The notes: a model not told the origin generated them from the sequence alone. DNA of 64,000 nucleotides from an uncultured Polaribacter sp. (GCF_947495205.1 NZ_CANLXV010000006.1:62001-126000); one strand, 5' to 3'. Shown: positions 38,308-48,385, counted from the first letter of the stretch. Made by a program: numbers and translations.

Positions 38308-39417
38308 TTAACTTTTTACTGCTTGTAAACTTTCTATAAATTGATCAAAAAGATATACAGAATCATTTGGTCCAGGACTAGCTTCTGGATGGTATTGTAC
38401 AGAAAATACAGGCTTGTTTTTCATTCTAATTCCTGCCACTGTATGATCATTTAAGTGAACATGCGTAATTTCTACATTCTCATTTGCCTCTGTTTCTTCT
38501 CTATTAATTGCAAAACCATGGTTTTGAGAAGTGATTTCTCCTTTTCCAGTAAGTAAGTTTTTTACAGGATGATTTATACCTCTATGACCATTATGCATTT
38601 TATAGGTAGAAATTCCGTTTGCTAAAGCAATAACTTGGTGTCCTAAACAAATACCAAATAATGGTAAATCTCTTTTAATAATTTCTTTAGCCACTTCTTG
38701 TGCACCAATTAAAGGCTCTGGATCTCCAGGTCCATTTGAAATAAAATAACCATCGGGATTAAAAGAAGCCAAATCCTCAAAACTTGCATCAAAAGGAAAT
38801 ACTTTTATATAAGCTCCTCTATTCGCTAAATTTCTTAAAATATTCTTTTTTATACCAATATCTAATGCTGCTATTTTTATATCTGAATCTTCATTACCAA
38901 TGTAATAAGGTTCTCTGGTAGATACTTTAGATGCCAACTCTAAACCTTCCATTGAAGGTACGTTTGCAAGCTGTTTTTTCAATTCTTCTATATTATCGAT
39001 TTCTGTAGAAATAATAGCATTCATTGCACCATTATCTCTAATATATGCTACTAACGCTCTTGTATCTACATCTGAAATGGCTACTAGATTATGCTTTTCA
39101 AAATAATCTTTTAAATTACCATTAGAATCTACTCTAGAATGCGTAAAACTAAAATTTCTACAAATTAAACCAGATATTTTTATTCCATCAGATTCTATTT
39201 CTTCATCATTTACACCATAATTACCTATATGTGCATTCGCCATAACCATTATTTGACCAAAATAAGAAGGGTCTGTAAATATTTCTTGGTAACCAGTCAT
39301 ACCTGTATTAAAACAAATTTCTCCTGTAGAAGTCCCTTCAATACCAACAGATTTACCGTAAAATATTGTTCCATCTGCTAATAATACTAATGCTTTTTTT
39401 CTAGTTTGATATTTCAT
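38308..39417 (-). CDS. carA: Carbamoyl-phosphate synthase small (glutaminase) subunit
   Basis: 369-aa glutaminase subunit supplying ammonia to CarB for carbamoyl phosphate (arginine and pyrimidine synthesis). The N-terminal CPSase domain has FNTGMTGYQEI. The class-I amidotransferase domain has the nucleophile Cys in GICLGHQ and the His/Glu in YHPEASPG. carB is not adjacent, unlike in many bacteria. It follows rplQ after a terminator. A TAGATTTG box (39461-39454) may be its -7 element. Confidence 0.96.
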   Translation of the reverse strand: MKYQTRKKALVLLADGTIFYGKSVGIEGTSTGEICFNTGMTGYQEIFTDPSYFGQIMVMANAHIGNYGVNDEEIESDGIKISGLICRNFSFTHSRVDSNGNLKDYFEKHNLVAISDVDTRALVAYIRDNGAMNAIISTEIDNIEELKKQLANVPSMEGLELASKVSTREPYYIGNEDSDIKIAALDIGIKKNILRNLANRGAYIKVFPFDASFEDLASFNPDGYFISNGPGDPEPLIGAQEVAKEIIKRDLPLFGICLGHQVIALANGISTYKMHNGHRGINHPVKNLLTGKGEITSQNHGFAINREETEANENVEITHVHLNDHTVAGIRMKNKPVFSVQYHPEASPGPNDSVYLFDQFIESLQAVKS

Positions 39418-39541
39418 TTCTAGTTGTTGCTATAATGTTGTTGTATTCGTTTGCAAATCTACAAATTATAAGTTTTATTTTTTTGTGATTTACGTATTGG
39501 TTTTCAAAAAATGTACTTTTTCAAACAAAAAAGTCATAAAA

Positions 39542-39570
39542 AAAGGGATAAACGCAAACGTTTATCCCTT
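39542..39570 (-). terminator. Terminator of the alpha operon (after rplQ)
   Basis: Arms AAAGGGATAAACG / CGTTTATCCCTT with a 4-nt loop and a long U-tract on the minus strand, 31 bp past the rplQ stop; it closes the ribosomal supercluster. Confidence 0.92.
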
Positions 39571-39601
39571 TAATATTTCTTAAAAAACCTTCATTTTTTA
39601 A

Positions 39602-40075
39602 TTACTCTTCTGATTTTATTTCTGTTGCAGTTTCTTCTACCTGAGCAGAATCAGCTTTTTTGCTTCTTCCTCTTCTTGTAGTTTTCTTTGCTTTTTTACC
39701 CTTTGGATTATAAATTTCGTTGTAATCAACTAATTCTACCATAGCCATAGGTGCATTATCTCCTTGACGGTTTCCTAGTTTAATTATACGAATATAACCT
39801 CCTGGTCTATCTGCAACTTTTACAGAAATCTCTCTAAAAAGTTCTGTAACTGCATATTTATCACGTAAATAAGAAAATACGATACGTCTATTGTGAGTTG
39901 TATCTGCCTTAGATTTTGTAATTAAAGGCTCTACAAATACTCTTAACGCTTTGGCTTTTGCAACCGTTGTGTTAATACGCTTGTGCTCTATTAAAGAACA
40001 AGCCATATTCGCTAACATTGCTTTTCTATGCGCTGTTTTTCTACCTAAATGATTGTGTTTTTTTCCGTGTCTCAT
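39602..40075 (-). CDS. rplQ: 50S ribosomal protein L17
   Basis: 157-aa L17, starting [20 protein letters not shown]. The core is about 120 residues. The rest is a basic stretch ([16 protein letters not shown]) followed by an acidic tail ([12 protein letters not shown]), longer than in E. coli. L17 lies near the peptide exit tunnel. It is the last gene of the alpha operon, 63 bp after rpoA. Confidence 0.97.
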   Translation of the reverse strand: MRHGKKHNHLGRKTAHRKAMLANMACSLIEHKRINTTVAKAKALRVFVEPLITKSKADTTHNRRIVFSYLRDKYAVTELFREISVKVADRPGGYIRIIKLGNRQGDNAPMAMVELVDYNEIYNPKGKKAKKTTRRGRSKKADSAQVEETATEIKSEE

Positions 40076-40138
40076 TGTGACGTTTGTTTTTTACTTTCAT
40101 CTTGCATCTACTCTCTTTGAGGAGCAAAATATGAAAGA

Positions 40139-41131
40139 TTAATCTTTATCTAATTTGTATTTTGTTAAATCCATTCCAAAACTTAAGCCTTTAACAATAA
40201 CTAGCTCTTCTAATTCTGTTAATGATTTTTTACCAAAGTTTCTAAATTTCATTAAATCGCTCTTATTAAAAGAAACTAAATCTCCTAATGTATCTACTTC
40301 TGCTGCTTTTAAACAATTTAAAGCTCTTACAGAAAGATCCATATCAATTAATCTCGTTTTTAATAATTGACGCATATGTAATGATTCCTCATCATATGTT
40401 TCAGTTTGTGCAATTTCATCTGCCTCTAAAGTAATACGTTCATCAGAGAATAACATAAAGTGATGAATTAAGATTTTAGCAGCTTCTGTTAAAGCATCTT
40501 TAGGATTAATTGAACCATCAGTATCTATATCAAATACTAATTTTTCATAATCTGTTTTTTGCTCTACACGATAATTTTCGATTGCATATTTTACATTCTT
40601 AATTGGTGTGTAAATAGAATCCGTAAAAATTGTTCCTATTGCTGCAGATGCTTTTTTATTTTCTTCTGCTGGTACAAATCCTCTACCTTTTTCTATATTG
40701 ATTTCTGCGTTTAATTTAACAGATTTATCCATATTACAAATTACTAGATCTGGATTTAGTACTTGAAATCCTGAAATAAATTTTTGTAAATCACCAGCAG
40801 TAAATTGCTCTTGACCCGATACTGAAACCGAAACAGTTTCTCTGTCTGTTTCATCTATCTGTTTCTTAAAACGAACTTGTTTTAAGTTTAAGATAATTTC
40901 TGTAACATCTTCTACAACACCAGGTACTGTAGAAAATTCGTGTTCTACACCATCTATTCTTAAAGATGTAATTGCAAAACCTTCTAAGGAAGATAATAAA
41001 ACTCTTCTTAAAGCATTACCTACTGTTAAACCAAAACCTGGTTCTAAAGGTCTAAACTCAAATCTACCAGTAAAATCAGTAGATTCAATCATAATTACCT
41101 TATCAGGTTTCTGAAAATTTAAAATTGCCAT
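40139..41131 (-). CDS. rpoA: RNA polymerase alpha subunit
   Basis: 330-aa alpha subunit. The N-terminal assembly domain (about 1-235, with [15 protein letters not shown]-like [15 protein letters not shown]) is joined to the C-terminal DNA- and activator-binding domain (about 250-320, [20 protein letters not shown] and [12 protein letters not shown]). It lies between rpsD and rplQ, the standard alpha-operon position. Confidence 0.98.
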   Translation of the reverse strand: MAILNFQKPDKVIMIESTDFTGRFEFRPLEPGFGLTVGNALRRVLLSSLEGFAITSLRIDGVEHEFSTVPGVVEDVTEIILNLKQVRFKKQIDETDRETVSVSVSGQEQFTAGDLQKFISGFQVLNPDLVICNMDKSVKLNAEINIEKGRGFVPAEENKKASAAIGTIFTDSIYTPIKNVKYAIENYRVEQKTDYEKLVFDIDTDGSINPKDALTEAAKILIHHFMLFSDERITLEADEIAQTETYDEESLHMRQLLKTRLIDMDLSVRALNCLKAAEVDTLGDLVSFNKSDLMKFRNFGKKSLTELEELVIVKGLSFGMDLTKYKLDKD

Positions 41132-41226
41132 GTTTTTCTTCGTTTGAATTGTTACTTAGTTGCGCGATATATAAGTTTGAAGAAGCCTTATAAATCCTTT
41201 GGCTAAATACCAATATTATTAATAGA

Positions 41227-41832
41227 TTACTTAGAATATAATTCTACGATTAATTGCTCTTTGATATTTTCTGGTATTTGTAATCTTTCTGGAGTTTTTA
41301 CAAAAGTACCTGTTTTAGTATCATTATTAAAAGTCAACCACTCATATACATTACTGTTAGATGCTAATGCATCTTCAATAGCTTGTAAAGATTTAGACTT
41401 TTCTCTAACAGCAACCACATCACCTTCTTTTAATCTGTATGAAGGTACATTTACGATTTCTCCGTTAACTGTAATATGTCTGTGAGACACTAATTGACGT
41501 GCTCCACTTCTAGACTTACTTAATCCCATTCTAAAAGCCACATTATCTAAACGAGACTCACATAATTGTAATAAGATTTCACCAGTAATTCCTTGTGATG
41601 CAGATGCGTCTTTAAACAAGTTTCTGAATTGACGCTCTAAAATACCATAAGTATATTTTGCCTTTTGCTTCTCCATTAATTGAGTTGCATATTCAGATTT
41701 TTTTCCTCTTCTTCTTGCATTTCCATGCTGTCCTGGAGGGTAATTTCTTTTTTCGAAGTTTTTGTCTTCTCCAAAAATTGCTTCACCAAATTTACGAGCA
41801 ATTTTAGTTTTTGGTCCTGTATATCTTGCCAT
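41227..41832 (-). CDS. rpsD: 30S ribosomal protein S4
   Basis: 201-aa primary 16S rRNA binder. It has an S4 RNA-binding domain ([30 protein letters not shown]) and the basic N-terminus of S4 without zinc cysteines. In E. coli and Bacillus S4 represses its own operon by binding a leader RNA. Here a strongly folded element lies 15-66 bp upstream of the ATG, which fits such autoregulation. Confidence 0.98.
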   Translation of the reverse strand: MARYTGPKTKIARKFGEAIFGEDKNFEKRNYPPGQHGNARRRGKKSEYATQLMEKQKAKYTYGILERQFRNLFKDASASQGITGEILLQLCESRLDNVAFRMGLSKSRSGARQLVSHRHITVNGEIVNVPSYRLKEGDVVAVREKSKSLQAIEDALASNSNVYEWLTFNNDTKTGTFVKTPERLQIPENIKEQLIVELYSK

Positions 41833-41846
41833 TTCGTTGTTATTAT

Positions 41847-41898
41847 AATTAGGGATTATGAATTAAGGCGTTCTCCTTCGATAATCGTGTTCCTAATT
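41847..41898 (-). promoter_or_regulatory. Nested hairpin in front of rpsD, candidate S4-binding leader
   Basis: On the transcript three helices nest: P1 AATTAGG/CCTAATT (41898-41892 with 41853-41847), P2 GATTAT/ATAATC (41886-41881 with 41859-41854) and P3 AAGG/CCTT (41878-41875 with 41868-41865). All pairs are Watson-Crick. P1 and P2 abut on the 3' side and are separated by 5 nt (AACAC) on the 5' side; P2 and P3 are separated by CG and AATTC. The element ends 14 nt before the ATG. Function as an r-protein leader is inferred from position. Confidence 0.65.
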
Positions 41899-41930
41899 GA
41901 TTAAAAATATAAATAAATACTCAAATAAAT

Positions 41931-41965
41931 AATTAAAGTAGATTTTATAAAAATCTACTTTAATT
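41931..41965 (-). terminator. Long palindrome after rpsK
   Basis: Arms AATTAAAGTAGATTTT / AAAATCTACTTTAATT with almost no loop, starting 10 bp past the rpsK stop. Read on the minus strand it is followed by ATTTATTTG, a T-rich but broken tail, so it may be a weak terminator, an mRNA 3'-end stabiliser or part of the rpsD leader. Confidence 0.6.
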
Positions 41966-41974
41966 GAATTATCC

Positions 41975-42358
41975 TTAAACTCTTCTTCTTTTCGGTGGAC
42001 GACAACCGTTGTGAGGAATTGGTGTAACATCAATAATTTCTGTTACTTCGATACCTGCATTATGAATAGATCGAATTGCAGATTCTCTACCATTACCTGG
42101 TCCTTTAACGTAAACCTTTACTTTACGTAGACCAGCCTCTTTTGCAACTGCTGCACAATCTTCTGCTGCTAATTGAGCTGCATAAGGAGTATTCTTCTTA
42201 GAACCTCTAAAGCCCATCTTACCTGCAGATGACCATGATATAACGTCACCTTTTTTATTTGTTAAAGAAATAATGATGTTGTTAAAAGATGCAGTTACAT
42301 GCGCCTCTCCAATAGCATCAATAATCACTTTACGTTTTTTTGTACTTGCTTTTGCCAT
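41975..42358 (-). CDS. rpsK: 30S ribosomal protein S11
   Basis: 127-aa S11 of the 30S platform, with the conserved [19 protein letters not shown]-type core, [13 protein letters not shown] and the basic end [13 protein letters not shown]. It follows rpsM after 88 bp; that gap contains a TACTTTTG box (42408-42401) without a good -33 partner. Confidence 0.98.
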   Translation of the reverse strand: MAKASTKKRKVIIDAIGEAHVTASFNNIIISLTNKKGDVISWSSAGKMGFRGSKKNTPYAAQLAAEDCAAVAKEAGLRKVKVYVKGPGNGRESAIRSIHNAGIEVTEIIDVTPIPHNGCRPPKRRRV

Positions 42359-42446
42359 AATTTAAAATGTTCAGCTATCGTTTTTTAGTAAATTGCACTA
42401 CAAAAGTACGGCACACTAAATAGAAATAACTTGTTTAATCTCTAAC

Positions 42447-42812
42447 TTATTTTTTCTTGTTAGCTACTGTTTTTCTCTTACCTTTTCTTGTACGAGAATT
42501 GTTTTTAGTTCTTTGTCCTCTTAAAGGAAGGCCAAGTCTATGACGAATTCCTCTTTGACAACCAATATCCATTAAACGCTTAATGTTTATTTGAACTTCA
42601 GAACGTAATTCACCTTCAATAGTAAATGTACCTACTTGCTCTCTAATTGCTGCGATTTGATCATCAGTCCAATCTTGAACTTTGATACTCTCGTCTACTT
42701 TTGCATCTGCTAAAATTGATTTAGATCTGCTGCTTCCTATACCAAAGATGTAAGTTAAAGCAATAACTCCTCTTTTATTCTTTGGAATATCAATACCTGC
42801 TATTCTTGCCAT
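42447..42812 (-). CDS. rpsM: 30S ribosomal protein S13
   Basis: 121-aa S13 of the 30S head, contacting the 50S subunit and P-site tRNA. It starts [26 protein letters not shown] and ends in the basic tail [16 protein letters not shown]. It is the first protein gene after the infA-rpmJ pair. Confidence 0.98.
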   Translation of the reverse strand: MARIAGIDIPKNKRGVIALTYIFGIGSSRSKSILADAKVDESIKVQDWTDDQIAAIREQVGTFTIEGELRSEVQINIKRLMDIGCQRGIRHRLGLPLRGQRTKNNSRTRKGKRKTVANKKK

Positions 42813-42883
42813 ATTAATTAGTTATTAATGTTAATACATAATTTTTAGATAAAATCTAATAAGTTTAAGTATTAACGTCAACT

Positions 42884-43000
42884 CTATCCTTGTCTTTGTT
42901 TAAATCTAGGATTTTGTTTGTTTATTACGTATAATCTACCTTTTCTGCGTACTATTTTGCAGTCGGCACTTCTTTTTTTAACTGATGCTCTAACTTTCAT
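42884..43000 (-). CDS. rpmJ: 50S ribosomal protein L36, zinc-free form
   Basis: 38-aa gene read directly from the sequence: [20 protein letters not shown]... ending KQRQG. It has the usual ends of L36, but only one Cys, so it cannot form the zinc ribbon of the CxxC-type protein. It lies 14 bp after infA and 71 bp before rpsM, the standard position. Confidence 0.95.
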   Translation of the reverse strand: MKVRASVKKRSADCKIVRRKGRLYVINKQNPRFKQRQG

Positions 43001-43014
43001 CTGTTTCTTGTTTT

Positions 43015-43230
43015 TTAGTATCTGTAAGTAATTCTTGCTTTTGATAAATCGTAAGGACTCATTTCCAATTTTACCTTATCACCTGGTAATAATTTTATAT
43101 AATGCATACGCATTTTTCCGGAAATATGAGCCGTAACTATATGTCCGTTCTCTAATTCTACACGAAACATAGCATTTGATAATGCCTCTGTAATAGTTCC
43201 GTCTTGCTGAATTGCTGATTGTTTAGCCAT
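43015..43230 (-). CDS. infA: Translation initiation factor IF-1
   Basis: 71-aa S1-like OB-fold protein that binds the A site of the 30S subunit during initiation. It shows the IF-1 core ([54 protein letters not shown]). It starts one base after the secY stop codon, so translation is probably coupled. Confidence 0.98.
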   Translation of the reverse strand: MAKQSAIQQDGTITEALSNAMFRVELENGHIVTAHISGKMRMHYIKLLPGDKVKLEMSPYDLSKARITYRY

Positions 43231-43231
43231 A

Positions 43232-44557
43232 TTATTCTTTATTCGATTTTCTATTGCTGTTTCCTGCTTTCATTAAACCATCATAATGGCGATTTAACAT
43301 ATAGGAATTAATTTGTTGCGTGGTATCAATAGCAACACCTACCATAATTATTAATGATGTACCTCCGTAAAACATAGCCCAACTCTGTTGTACTCCAAAC
43401 TGAACTACAATAGCAGGTAAAATAGATAAAGCTGCTAAAAACAATGAACCTGGAAAAGTTATTCTAGATAATACACTATCTAATTTTTCAGCAGTATCTG
43501 CACCTGGTCTAATACCTGGTATAAAACCGCCGCTTCGTTTTAAATCTTCAGCCATTTTATTCGTAGGAATAGTAATAGCAGTATAGAAAAAACTAAAAAT
43601 AATAATTAACAACGCAAAAATAACATTGTACCATAAACCATTAATATCTTGCAAACTTGCCATTGCTGGAAACCTTTGCGCCAAAGCTACAGGCAAAAAC
43701 ATAATTGCTTGTGCAAAAATAATTGGCATTACACCCGCTGCATTTAATTTTAAAGGAATATAATCCCTAGATCCAGCAACATTCTGTATATTTCCGGCAA
43801 CTGTTCTTCTAGCATACTGCACTGCAATCTTTCTAACGGCAGTTACCAATAACACTGATAGTAATATTACTACAAACCAAACAATAATTTCAATTAAAAT
43901 CATCATAATTCCACCTGCTCCAGCGTTATTTGTTTTTGCAACAAATTCTTGCAAAAACGCAGCCGGGAAATTAGCAATAATACCTACTGTAATTAATAAT
44001 GAAATACCATTCCCAATTCCTTTTTCAGTAATACGCTCTCCTAACCACATTGCAAATATTGTACCTGCAGTTAAAATAATAATAGATGAAATCCAAAAAG
44101 TTGCTCCACTTACTAAAAAAGCCTCTGGTCCTAAACCAAATTGAGTTTTAATAGCTGTAATATACGTTGGTGCTTGCACCAATGTAATTGCAATGGTTAA
44201 CCATCTTGTAATTTGTGTAATCTTTTTTCTTCCACTTTCCCCATCTTTCTGTAATTTCTGTAAATAAGGAACCGCAATTCCCATTAACTGAACTACAATA
44301 GATGCCGAAATGTAAGGCATTATACCAAGTGCCATTACTGACGCTCTAGCAAATGCACCACCTGTAAATGCATTCAATAATCCTAAAAGTCCACCTGAAG
44401 TACTCTCTTTTAAAGCTGAAAGTTGTAATGGATCAATTCCCGGTAAAGGAACAGCCGCCATAAAACGATACACAGCAATTAAACCGATCGTAAGAAGAAT
44501 TTTATTCTTTAATTCTTCAATCTTAAAAATGTCTTTTAGCGTATTAATAAAACTCAT
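43232..44557 (-). CDS. secY: Protein translocase subunit SecY
   Basis: 441-aa channel protein of the Sec translocon in the inner membrane, with ten predicted helices. Family marks are [33 protein letters not shown] and [10 protein letters not shown]. It lies between rplO and infA, the standard spc-operon position. Confidence 0.98.
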   Translation of the reverse strand: MSFINTLKDIFKIEELKNKILLTIGLIAVYRFMAAVPLPGIDPLQLSALKESTSGGLLGLLNAFTGGAFARASVMALGIMPYISASIVVQLMGIAVPYLQKLQKDGESGRKKITQITRWLTIAITLVQAPTYITAIKTQFGLGPEAFLVSGATFWISSIIILTAGTIFAMWLGERITEKGIGNGISLLITVGIIANFPAAFLQEFVAKTNNAGAGGIMMILIEIIVWFVVILLSVLLVTAVRKIAVQYARRTVAGNIQNVAGSRDYIPLKLNAAGVMPIIFAQAIMFLPVALAQRFPAMASLQDINGLWYNVIFALLIIIFSFFYTAITIPTNKMAEDLKRSGGFIPGIRPGADTAEKLDSVLSRITFPGSLFLAALSILPAIVVQFGVQQSWAMFYGGTSLIIMVGVAIDTTQQINSYMLNRHYDGLMKAGNSNRKSNKE

Positions 44558-44569
44558 ATTATAGGTTTA

Positions 44570-45022
44570 TTATAAAGCAACAGCTTCACCTCCTGCTGCT
44601 TCGATAGCCGCTTTTGCTGATGCTGTAAACTTGTGTACAGTTATATTTAATTTAGATGTTAATTCTCCATTACCTAATATTTTTACTAGGTCGTTTTTAC
44701 CAGCTAAACCATTAGCTACTAAAATATCTAAATTTACTGTATCTGTTAATTTTCCGCTATCTACTAAAGATTGCAATTTATCTAAGTTGATTCCTTGGTA
44801 TTCTTTACGATTAATGTTTGTAAAACCAAACTTAGGAACACGTCTTTGAAGTGGCATTTGCCCACCTTCGAAACCAATTTTTCTAGAATAACCTGAACGA
44901 GATTTTTGCCCTTTGTGACCTCTTGTAGAAGTTCCACCATGACCAGAACCCTCACCACGTGCGATTCTTTTCCCTTTTTTTACAGATCCTTCTGCTGGTG
45001 TTAAATTATGTAAACTACTCAT
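44570..45022 (-). CDS. rplO: 50S ribosomal protein L15
   Basis: 150-aa L15, a late-assembly protein binding 23S rRNA. The N-terminal Gly/Arg-rich block (GRGxGSGxGGTSTRGHKGQKSR type) is present. 12 bp after rpmD and 12 bp before secY. Confidence 0.98.
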   Translation of the reverse strand: MSSLHNLTPAEGSVKKGKRIARGEGSGHGGTSTRGHKGQKSRSGYSRKIGFEGGQMPLQRRVPKFGFTNINRKEYQGINLDKLQSLVDSGKLTDTVNLDILVANGLAGKNDLVKILGNGELTSKLNITVHKFTASAKAAIEAAGGEAVAL

Positions 45023-45034
45023 AATATAATATTG

Positions 45035-45217
45035 TTATTTAGTTTCTTCAACAGAAACTAAGTGTTTAACTGTATTTACCATACCAATAATTGTAGGAGT
45101 TGCCTCATGTTCTACAGTTTGGTTCATTTTACGTAAACCTAGTGCCTCTAAAGTTCTTTTTTGATTCTTTAAACGCCCGATTTGACTTTTTACTTGTGTA
45201 ACTATAATTTTCGCCAT
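45035..45217 (-). CDS. rpmD: 50S ribosomal protein L30
   Basis: 60-aa L30 with the family core [25 protein letters not shown]. Between rpsE and rplO, 11 and 12 bp gaps. Confidence 0.97.
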   Translation of the reverse strand: MAKIIVTQVKSQIGRLKNQKRTLEALGLRKMNQTVEHEATPTIIGMVNTVKHLVSVEETK

Positions 45218-45228
45218 CGTTCTTAGAT

Positions 45229-45750
45229 TTATCCGTTAAATACTTTTTCTAAAGAAATACCTCTTTGCTTCGCGATAGATGCTGCACTGCGCAATTGCAA
45301 TAAAGCATCAAACGTTGCTTTTACTGCATTATGCGGATTAGAAGATCCTTGAGACTTAGATAATACATCATGCACCCCAACAGATTCTAATACAATACGT
45401 ACTGCACCACCAGCAATAACTCCTGTACCAGGAGAAGCAGGTTTAATGAAGATTTTTGCTCCACCAAATTTACCTTTTTGCTCATGAGGTAAAGTACCCT
45501 CTAAAATTGGTATTCTTACTAAATTTTTCTTTGCATCTTCAACCGCTTTCGCAATTGCTGAAGAAACATCTTTTGATTTTCCTAGACCGTGACCTACAAC
45601 TCCGTTTCCATCACCAACAACTACAATAGCAGAAAAACCAAATGCTCTACCACCTTTTGTTACCTTAGTTACACGTTGTACACCTACTAATCTATCTACA
45701 AGCTCTAATCCGCTTGGTTTAACTCTTTCTACGTTTTTATAACCTTGCAT
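45229..45750 (-). CDS. rpsE: 30S ribosomal protein S5
   Basis: 173-aa S5, with the N-terminal dsRNA-binding-like domain ([21 protein letters not shown]) and C-terminal domain ([19 protein letters not shown]). It affects decoding accuracy and is the site of spectinomycin resistance mutations. 6 bp after rplR. Confidence 0.98.
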   Translation of the reverse strand: MQGYKNVERVKPSGLELVDRLVGVQRVTKVTKGGRAFGFSAIVVVGDGNGVVGHGLGKSKDVSSAIAKAVEDAKKNLVRIPILEGTLPHEQKGKFGGAKIFIKPASPGTGVIAGGAVRIVLESVGVHDVLSKSQGSSNPHNAVKATFDALLQLRSAASIAKQRGISLEKVFNG

Positions 45751-45756
45751 AATTTC

Positions 45757-46107
45757 TTAAAATTTTAAACCAGCTTCTCTTGCAGCCTCTGCTAATACTT
45801 TAACTCTACCATGGTATAAATAACCATTTCTATCAAAAGCAACTGTTTCAATACCAGATTTTGTAGCTTTTTCTGCGATAGCTTTACCTACTGCATTTGC
45901 TGCTTCTGACTTTGATTCTGCCTTTATATCTTTATCTCTAGATGAAACTGAAGCTAATGTTACCCCGTTTACATCGTCAACTATTTGAGCGTAAATTTCT
46001 TTGTTACTTCTATAAACCGATAATCTTGGTTTCGCAGCAGTACCAGAAATAATCTTTCTAATTCTACGCTTTATTCTAGCTCTTCTTTCTAGCTTTGATA
46101 ATGCCAT
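45757..46107 (-). CDS. rplR: 50S ribosomal protein L18
   Basis: 116-aa 5S rRNA-binding protein. It shows [21 protein letters not shown] and the C-terminal [26 protein letters not shown]. 12 bp after rplF. Confidence 0.98.
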   Translation of the reverse strand: MALSKLERRARIKRRIRKIISGTAAKPRLSVYRSNKEIYAQIVDDVNGVTLASVSSRDKDIKAESKSEAANAVGKAIAEKATKSGIETVAFDRNGYLYHGRVKVLAEAAREAGLKF

Positions 46108-46119
46108 AATGCTATATTA

Positions 46120-46665
46120 TTATGCAGATTTACCTGCTTTTCTTCTTAATACTTCACCAACAAACTTAACACCCTTACCTTTATAAGGTTCTGGAGCTCT
46201 GAAAGAACGAATCTTTGCAGCAATTTGACCAACTAATTGCTTGTCAAAAGAAGTTAATTTAATGATTGGGTTTTTCCCTTTCTCAGATACTGTTTCTACT
46301 TTAACTTCTGGAGCTAATTCTAAAACAATATTATGAGAGAAACCTAAAGCTAAATCTAATTTTTGACCTTGGTTAGATGCTCTGTAACCAACACCAACTA
46401 ATTCCAAGTCTTTAGACCAACCTTTACTTACACCTTCTATCATATTAGCGATTAAAGCTCTCATTAAACCATGTTGTGCTTTATGGTCTTTACTTTCTGA
46501 TGCTCTATCTAAAGTGATAACGCCATCTTCTATACTTACAGAAATTCCTTCAGAAATTGTTTGAGATAACTCACCTAACTTCCCTTTAACTGTAACTACA
46601 TTGTCTTTTATGTTTACATCTACACCTTGTGCGATGCTAACTGGGTTTTTTCCAATTCTACTCAT
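46120..46665 (-). CDS. rplF: 50S ribosomal protein L6
   Basis: 181-aa two-domain protein beside the factor-binding site. Begins MSRIGKNPVSIAQGV; the C-terminal signature EPYKGKGVKF is intact. 10 bp after rpsH. Confidence 0.98.
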   Translation of the reverse strand: MSRIGKNPVSIAQGVDVNIKDNVVTVKGKLGELSQTISEGISVSIEDGVITLDRASESKDHKAQHGLMRALIANMIEGVSKGWSKDLELVGVGYRASNQGQKLDLALGFSHNIVLELAPEVKVETVSEKGKNPIIKLTSFDKQLVGQIAAKIRSFRAPEPYKGKGVKFVGEVLRRKAGKSA

Positions 46666-46675
46666 CTCCTAAGAT

Positions 46676-47074
46676 TTAATAAACGTAACATAAAACTTCT
46701 CCTCCAACATTTTCTTGTCTTGCTTTTTTATTTGTCATAACACCTTTAGATGTTGAAACAATTGCAATTCCAAGTCCGTTTAATACTCTTGGCATCTCTG
46801 TAGAGCCAACATATTTACGTAAACCTGGTGTACTAATACGTTGAATTTTTCTAATTACTGACTCTTTTGTTTCCTTGTCATATTTTAAAGCTATTTTAAT
46901 AGTTCCTTGCACTTTATCTGCATTGAACTGATAACTTAAAATATACCCTTGATCAAACAAAATTTTAGTCATTTCCTTCTTCAAGTTTGAAGCTGGAATT
47001 TCCACTACTCTGTGTCCTGCTGCGATTGCATTTCTTACTCTTGTAAGAAAATCCGCGATTGGATCTGTATACAT
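46676..47074 (-). CDS. rpsH: 30S ribosomal protein S8
   Basis: 132-aa 16S rRNA central-domain binder, starting [16 protein letters not shown] and ending with the [26 protein letters not shown] signature. In E. coli S8 represses the spc operon. Here it is preceded by an unusual 163-bp gap with a hairpin and a -7-like box, so it may be separately controlled. Confidence 0.98.
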   Translation of the reverse strand: MYTDPIADFLTRVRNAIAAGHRVVEIPASNLKKEMTKILFDQGYILSYQFNADKVQGTIKIALKYDKETKESVIRKIQRISTPGLRKYVGSTEMPRVLNGLGIAIVSTSKGVMTNKKARQENVGGEVLCYVY

Positions 47075-47176
47075 ATTTATTTAAATTGCGATTACGGTTT
47101 TCAAAAAACGCTATTGTTTTTACAGATAATTCTGTGAATTTTGAACCTTTAATCAGTTAACATTCTTATACTCAAA

Positions 47177-47212
47177 AAAAATAGAGCGTGCAAATGTACA
47201 CATTCTATTTTT
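47177..47212 (-). promoter_or_regulatory. Hairpin with embedded -7 box between rpsN and rpsH
   Basis: On the minus strand AAAAATAGA (47212-47204) pairs with TCTATTTTT (47185-47177), an inner GTG pairs with CAC, and the loop is TACATTTG (47198-47191), a perfect TAnnTTTG box identical to the rpsL one. A U-rich run follows the hairpin. A TTTG lies upstream at 47233-47230, but with a 31-bp spacer. It may be an attenuator, a promoter, or both. Confidence 0.5.
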
Positions 47213-47237
47213 AATTTTTAAGCTTTATTCAAAAATT

Positions 47238-47507
47238 CTACCAACTTGCTTTTTTAACACCTGGTATTAACCCTTGATTTGCCATTTCACGAAAAGTAAC
47301 ACGAGATATTCCAAACTGTCTCATATATCCTTTTGGACGACCAGTTAATTTACATCTATTATGTAATCTAATTGGTGAAGCGTTTTTTGGAAGTTTCTGC
47401 AATGCCTCATAATCTCCAGCTTCTTTTAAAGCTTTTCTTTTTTCAGCATACTTTGCAACTGTGCGTTCTCTCTTGCGCTCACGCGCTTTCATTGATTCTT
47501 TAGCCAT
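47238..47507 (-). CDS. rpsN: 30S ribosomal protein S14, zinc-independent long form
   Basis: 89-aa S14 of the long, zinc-free type: no CxxC pairs, with [27 protein letters not shown] in place of the zinc module. 3 bp after rplE. Confidence 0.97.
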   Translation of the reverse strand: MAKESMKARERKRERTVAKYAEKRKALKEAGDYEALQKLPKNASPIRLHNRCKLTGRPKGYMRQFGISRVTFREMANQGLIPGVKKASW

Positions 47508-47510
47508 TTC

Positions 47511-48062
47511 TTAATTTTTTTTGAATGGTAAACCTAATTCTCCTAATAGCGACTTCGCTTCTTTATCAGTGTTCGCAGATGTTACAAAAGTAATATCCAT
47601 TCCATTGATTTTTTTAACTTGGTCAATATTAATTTCTGGGTAAATGATTTGTTCAGTAATTCCTAAGTTATAATTACCTCTTCCGTCAAAACCGTTTGCC
47701 TTAATACCGTTAAAGTCTCTTACACGAGGTAAAGAAGCTGTAACTAATCTGTCTAAAAACTCGTACATCTTATCTCCACGTAAAGTAACTTTTGCACCAA
47801 TAGGCATCCCTTTACGTAATTTAAAAGAGGCAACATCTTTTTTAGACATTGTAGATATAGCTTTTTGACCAGTAATTTTAGTTAACTCCTCTAAAGCGTA
47901 ATCTATTAATTTCTTATCTGCAATAGCAGCACCAACACCCTTAGAAACAACAATCTTCTCTAATTTAGGCACTTGCATTACATTCTTATAACTGAATTCT
48001 TCGGTAAGAGCAACAACTACTCTTTCTTTGTATTCTGCTTTTAATCTTGGTACGTAACTCAT
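47511..48062 (-). CDS. rplE: 50S ribosomal protein L5
   Basis: 183-aa 5S rRNA-binding protein at the central protuberance. Core blocks: [37 protein letters not shown] and [13 protein letters not shown]. 8 bp after rplX. Confidence 0.98.
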   Translation of the reverse strand: MSYVPRLKAEYKERVVVALTEEFSYKNVMQVPKLEKIVVSKGVGAAIADKKLIDYALEELTKITGQKAISTMSKKDVASFKLRKGMPIGAKVTLRGDKMYEFLDRLVTASLPRVRDFNGIKANGFDGRGNYNLGITEQIIYPEINIDQVKKINGMDITFVTSANTDKEAKSLLGELGLPFKKN

Positions 48063-48070
48063 GATTATTA

Positions 48071-48373
48071 TTATTTTTTAGTTTTTTTAGAGATTCTAGA
48101 TTTTGTATCTCCATCAACCTTATAACCTACTCTTACAGCAACACCATCTTCTACTAACATAACGTTAGAAATATGTAATGAAGCCTCTTTTTTAACAATA
48201 CCACCTTGAGGACTTTGAGCACTAGGCTTTGTGTGCTTAGATACAAGGTTTACACCTTCTACTAAAACTCTATCCTTATCTTTGATGATTTGTAAAACTT
48301 TACCTTCAGATCCTTTATGATCTCCTGCAATTACTTTTACAGTATCTCCTGATTTTAATTTAAACTTCTTCAT
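48071..48373 (-). CDS. rplX: 50S ribosomal protein L24
   Basis: 100-aa assembly-initiator protein with a KOW motif ([20 protein letters not shown]). Slightly longer basic end (SRISKKTKK). 12 bp after rplN. Confidence 0.98.
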   Translation of the reverse strand: MKKFKLKSGDTVKVIAGDHKGSEGKVLQIIKDKDRVLVEGVNLVSKHTKPSAQSPQGGIVKKEASLHISNVMLVEDGVAVRVGYKVDGDTKSRISKKTKK

Positions 48374-48385
48374 TTTATTATAATG

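Noticed and set aside
42401-42408. TACTTTTG box upstream of rpsK
   Set aside because: A perfect -7 match but no TTTG/TTG at 17-23 bp upstream; not listed as a promoter.
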